A stretch of 64,000 bases of DNA from positions 1-64,000 of the forward strand of contig JAANBB010000187.1 of the NCBI GenBank assembly GCA_014621425.1, written 5' to 3'. The position numbers were made by a program, and so were the translations under genes. Shown piece after piece: positions 62,537 to 64,000 of this stretch. Source of the stretch: Cylindrodendrum hubeiense (lineage: Eukaryota > Ascomycota > Sordariomycetes > Hypocreales > Nectriaceae). The number at the start of each line of letters is the position of its first letter. Positions within the stretch are counted from its first letter, which is position 1. The notes below the pieces were generated by a model. It did no database searches. It saw nothing but the letters and a program-made list of their open reading frames with translations, and was not told where the DNA came from.

Positions 62537-64000
62537 CTACAATTTGTAAAGAGTCCGCTTTGCGCCGCTCGTATCCGTCTTCTCCGCGTCCTTCGCGGCC
62601 CGGAACTCCAGCGCCAGCTCCATGGCCGCGTTGGCGCCGTCCTCGATGCCGCCGTCGATGAAGCCGCGCCATCCCATGGCCCAGTCGGCGCTCGCGAACA
62701 GCACGTTGCCCTGGCGCTTGCGCAGCACATCTAGGTACGTCGTCGACATCTTGGGCGCCAGGAACTCCCACGTGCCCATGGCGAACTCGTCCTCGTTCCA
62801 GTCGTGGAACACGAGCCGCCGGATGTCGGTGAACTCGGACGGCGCGAACGCCTTGTACGCCGCCAGCGCGCCCTGCGCCGAGTCCGACGCCGGCTTCAGC
62901 TGGATCCCCGGGTACGACGGCCCAAATGCCACCATGTGCGTGTTCCCGGCCGGCGTCGTGCCGTCACCAAATGTCCAGCTGAGAGGCCCCTCCCACTGGT
63001 AGCCGGTGAAGGAGCGCAGGTCGGGGTTCGCCACCTCAGCGTGCACCTTGGTGCAGTGGTTGACGTGGCCCTTTGCCGATGCCTCGCTCTTCCCGGGGAG
63101 CAGCGGCGGCGACCACACGATGTTGTTGAGCACGTTCAGGGGCACCGTGGTGATGACTCGCTTCGCCCTGAATGTTTCTCCCCCGCGGGTCTTGACCTCG
63201 ACGTGCGAGCCGGCGTCCGTCACAGATGCCACCGGGGCGTCGAACCGGTAGGTCAGGTTGCCGGTCGCCACAGCGTCGTCGAAGATGCGGCGCGCGAGGG
63301 CGGACTGGCCGTCGGCGCAGCTTGAAGGTGAGGCACAGCTCGCTGAGCTCCTGCAGGTCGTAGTTGTTGAGGGACCACCAGCGCAGGAACTCGAAGAAGG
63401 CCGAGTTCTCCATGGTGCCGCCCGACGTGACGGACAGAAACGTCTTGAGGAGCTGCAGCTCCAGCGGCGTCATGTCATCCTCGATCTGCGAGAAGCGGTC
63501 CGCAAAGGACATGCTGTCGTAGTGGACGACCTCCGGGTTGAAGTGCGGGTTGTGCGGGAAGGGGAGGAGCCCGCGGCCATGTTTGCCATCCACGTTGACG
63601 AACTTGCGAACTGCCGTGTTGAGGATGGTGAACTATCGGGTGGCATGTTAGTCAACGAGTTGTTTCATTATCGGTGTAAGTGAGGCCACCGTGGGTAAGG
63701 ACTATTCCTCCTCGGCGAAATACTAACCTCTTCTTCCCTGCTCATGTGAATGGTGCCGCTGGGCCTCACAAATGTAGCCCGATCAAGCCCCCGGCCTGTC
63801 ACGGGGGAGATCTCGAGGTCTTTGCTCATGCCATAGCGGGCCAGTTCACGCCAGACAAACGGCTGATTCCAATGGACCCAAGTGCCGCCCATCTCGTAGG
63901 CGTAGCCGTCGATGTTGGACGACCAGGTGCGACCGCCAATCCGGTCGCGGCCCTCGACCAGGATGACATCGTGGCCCGCAACCGTCAGGTCGCGCAGGGC
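62537..64000 (-). CDS. Flavin monoamine oxidase, 5' end beyond window, one +1 shift
   Basis: Partial gene: the start lies past 64000. Exons seen: 63728 to beyond 64000, and 62537-63632, with a 95-bp intron (GAAGAG|GTTAGT, CCCGATAG acceptor). The visible part starts just after the FAD-binding GxGxxG: ALRDLTVAGHDVILVEGRDR, then GGRTW and YEMGGTWVHWNQPFVW. Next come FFEFLRWWSLNNYDLQELSE, and the C-terminal FAD segment ending FIDGGIEDGANAAMELALEF. This is the MAO-N type, oxidising amines to aldehydes, ammonia and peroxide. Near 63311-63320 the frame jumps by one base between TFKLR and DGQSALARRIF; dropping one base closes the frame to the stop at 62537. The heme-free FAD family call is firm; whether the shift is real is open. 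Confidence 0.85.

Noticed and set aside
54791..64000. Secondary-metabolite gene cluster (P450, Zn2Cys6, amine oxidase)
   Set aside because: No polyketide, peptide or terpene synthase is present, and an adaptin-binding housekeeping gene lies between them.

Overview
The window looks like a chromosomal contig of a filamentous ascomycete. The genes are split by short introns (about 50-170 bp) with GT..AG ends and CTAAC/CTGAC-type branch points, exons are GC-rich, and the protein set is typical of Pezizomycotina (HapX with Cys-rich blocks, fungal TOM13, DUF1688/URC4, Zn2Cys6 and bZIP regulators, LPMO-like secreted protein, P450). Protein style suggests Sordariomycetes, probably Hypocreales; that placement is inference. 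I reconstructed 21 protein-coding genes with exon boundaries, one intron-containing tRNA, one carboxylesterase pseudogene and many short tandem repeats. Exon lengths were checked for frame closure, and all models close except two, which need single-base corrections.

Layout. 1-1.9 kb: no gene seen. 1.9-3.8 kb: iron regulator HapX (minus) with a GATA pair far upstream. 3.8-7.7 kb: no gene. 7.7-11.1 kb: COG2, mitochondrial uL1m and a secreted SurE-type phosphatase. 11.1-16.3 kb: gene-poor, partly AT-rich, holding a broken carboxylesterase. 16.3-17.4 kb: a bZIP regulator. 19.1-22.1 kb: TAF11 and GTP cyclohydrolase I, head to head. 22.8-28.5 kb: a KDM5/Lid2-type H3K4 demethylase. 31.1-35.6 kb: SLX1, PRP9/SF3A3 and FAL1/eIF4A3. 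36.1-36.8 kb: an orphan secreted protein. 36.8-44.4 kb: a 7.6-kb gene desert full of unrelated short tandem repeats. 44.4-46.3 kb: URC4-like. 47.1-49.8 kb: OXA1 and TOM13. 50.4-53.4 kb: SHP1/p47 and GTR1. 54.2 kb: tRNA-Ala(AGC). 54.8-55.7 kb: GPI-anchored LPMO-like protein. 56.4-58.3 kb: P450. 59.1-60.4 kb: AAGAB/IRC6-like. 60.5-62.0 kb: Zn2Cys6 regulator. 62.5-64 kb: flavin amine oxidase running off the right edge.

Most genes are conserved housekeeping functions: chromatin and transcription (KDM5, TAF11), splicing (PRP9, FAL1), DNA repair (SLX1), mitochondrial biogenesis (uL1m, OXA1, TOM13), Golgi and vesicle traffic (COG2, AAGAB), TORC1 signalling (GTR1), Cdc48 cofactor (SHP1) and pterin synthesis (GCH1). 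Several pairs share promoters: TAF11/GCH1, PRP9/FAL1 and TOM13/SHP1. I see no biosynthetic backbone gene, so no secondary-metabolite cluster is claimed.

The points most worth a second look are the repeat-rich desert, the one-base frame breaks in TAF11 (two) and the amine oxidase (one), the esterase fossil in AT-rich DNA, the LPMO-like and small secreted proteins, and the odd tRNA-Ala. I did not find a convincing wholly new multi-gene system.
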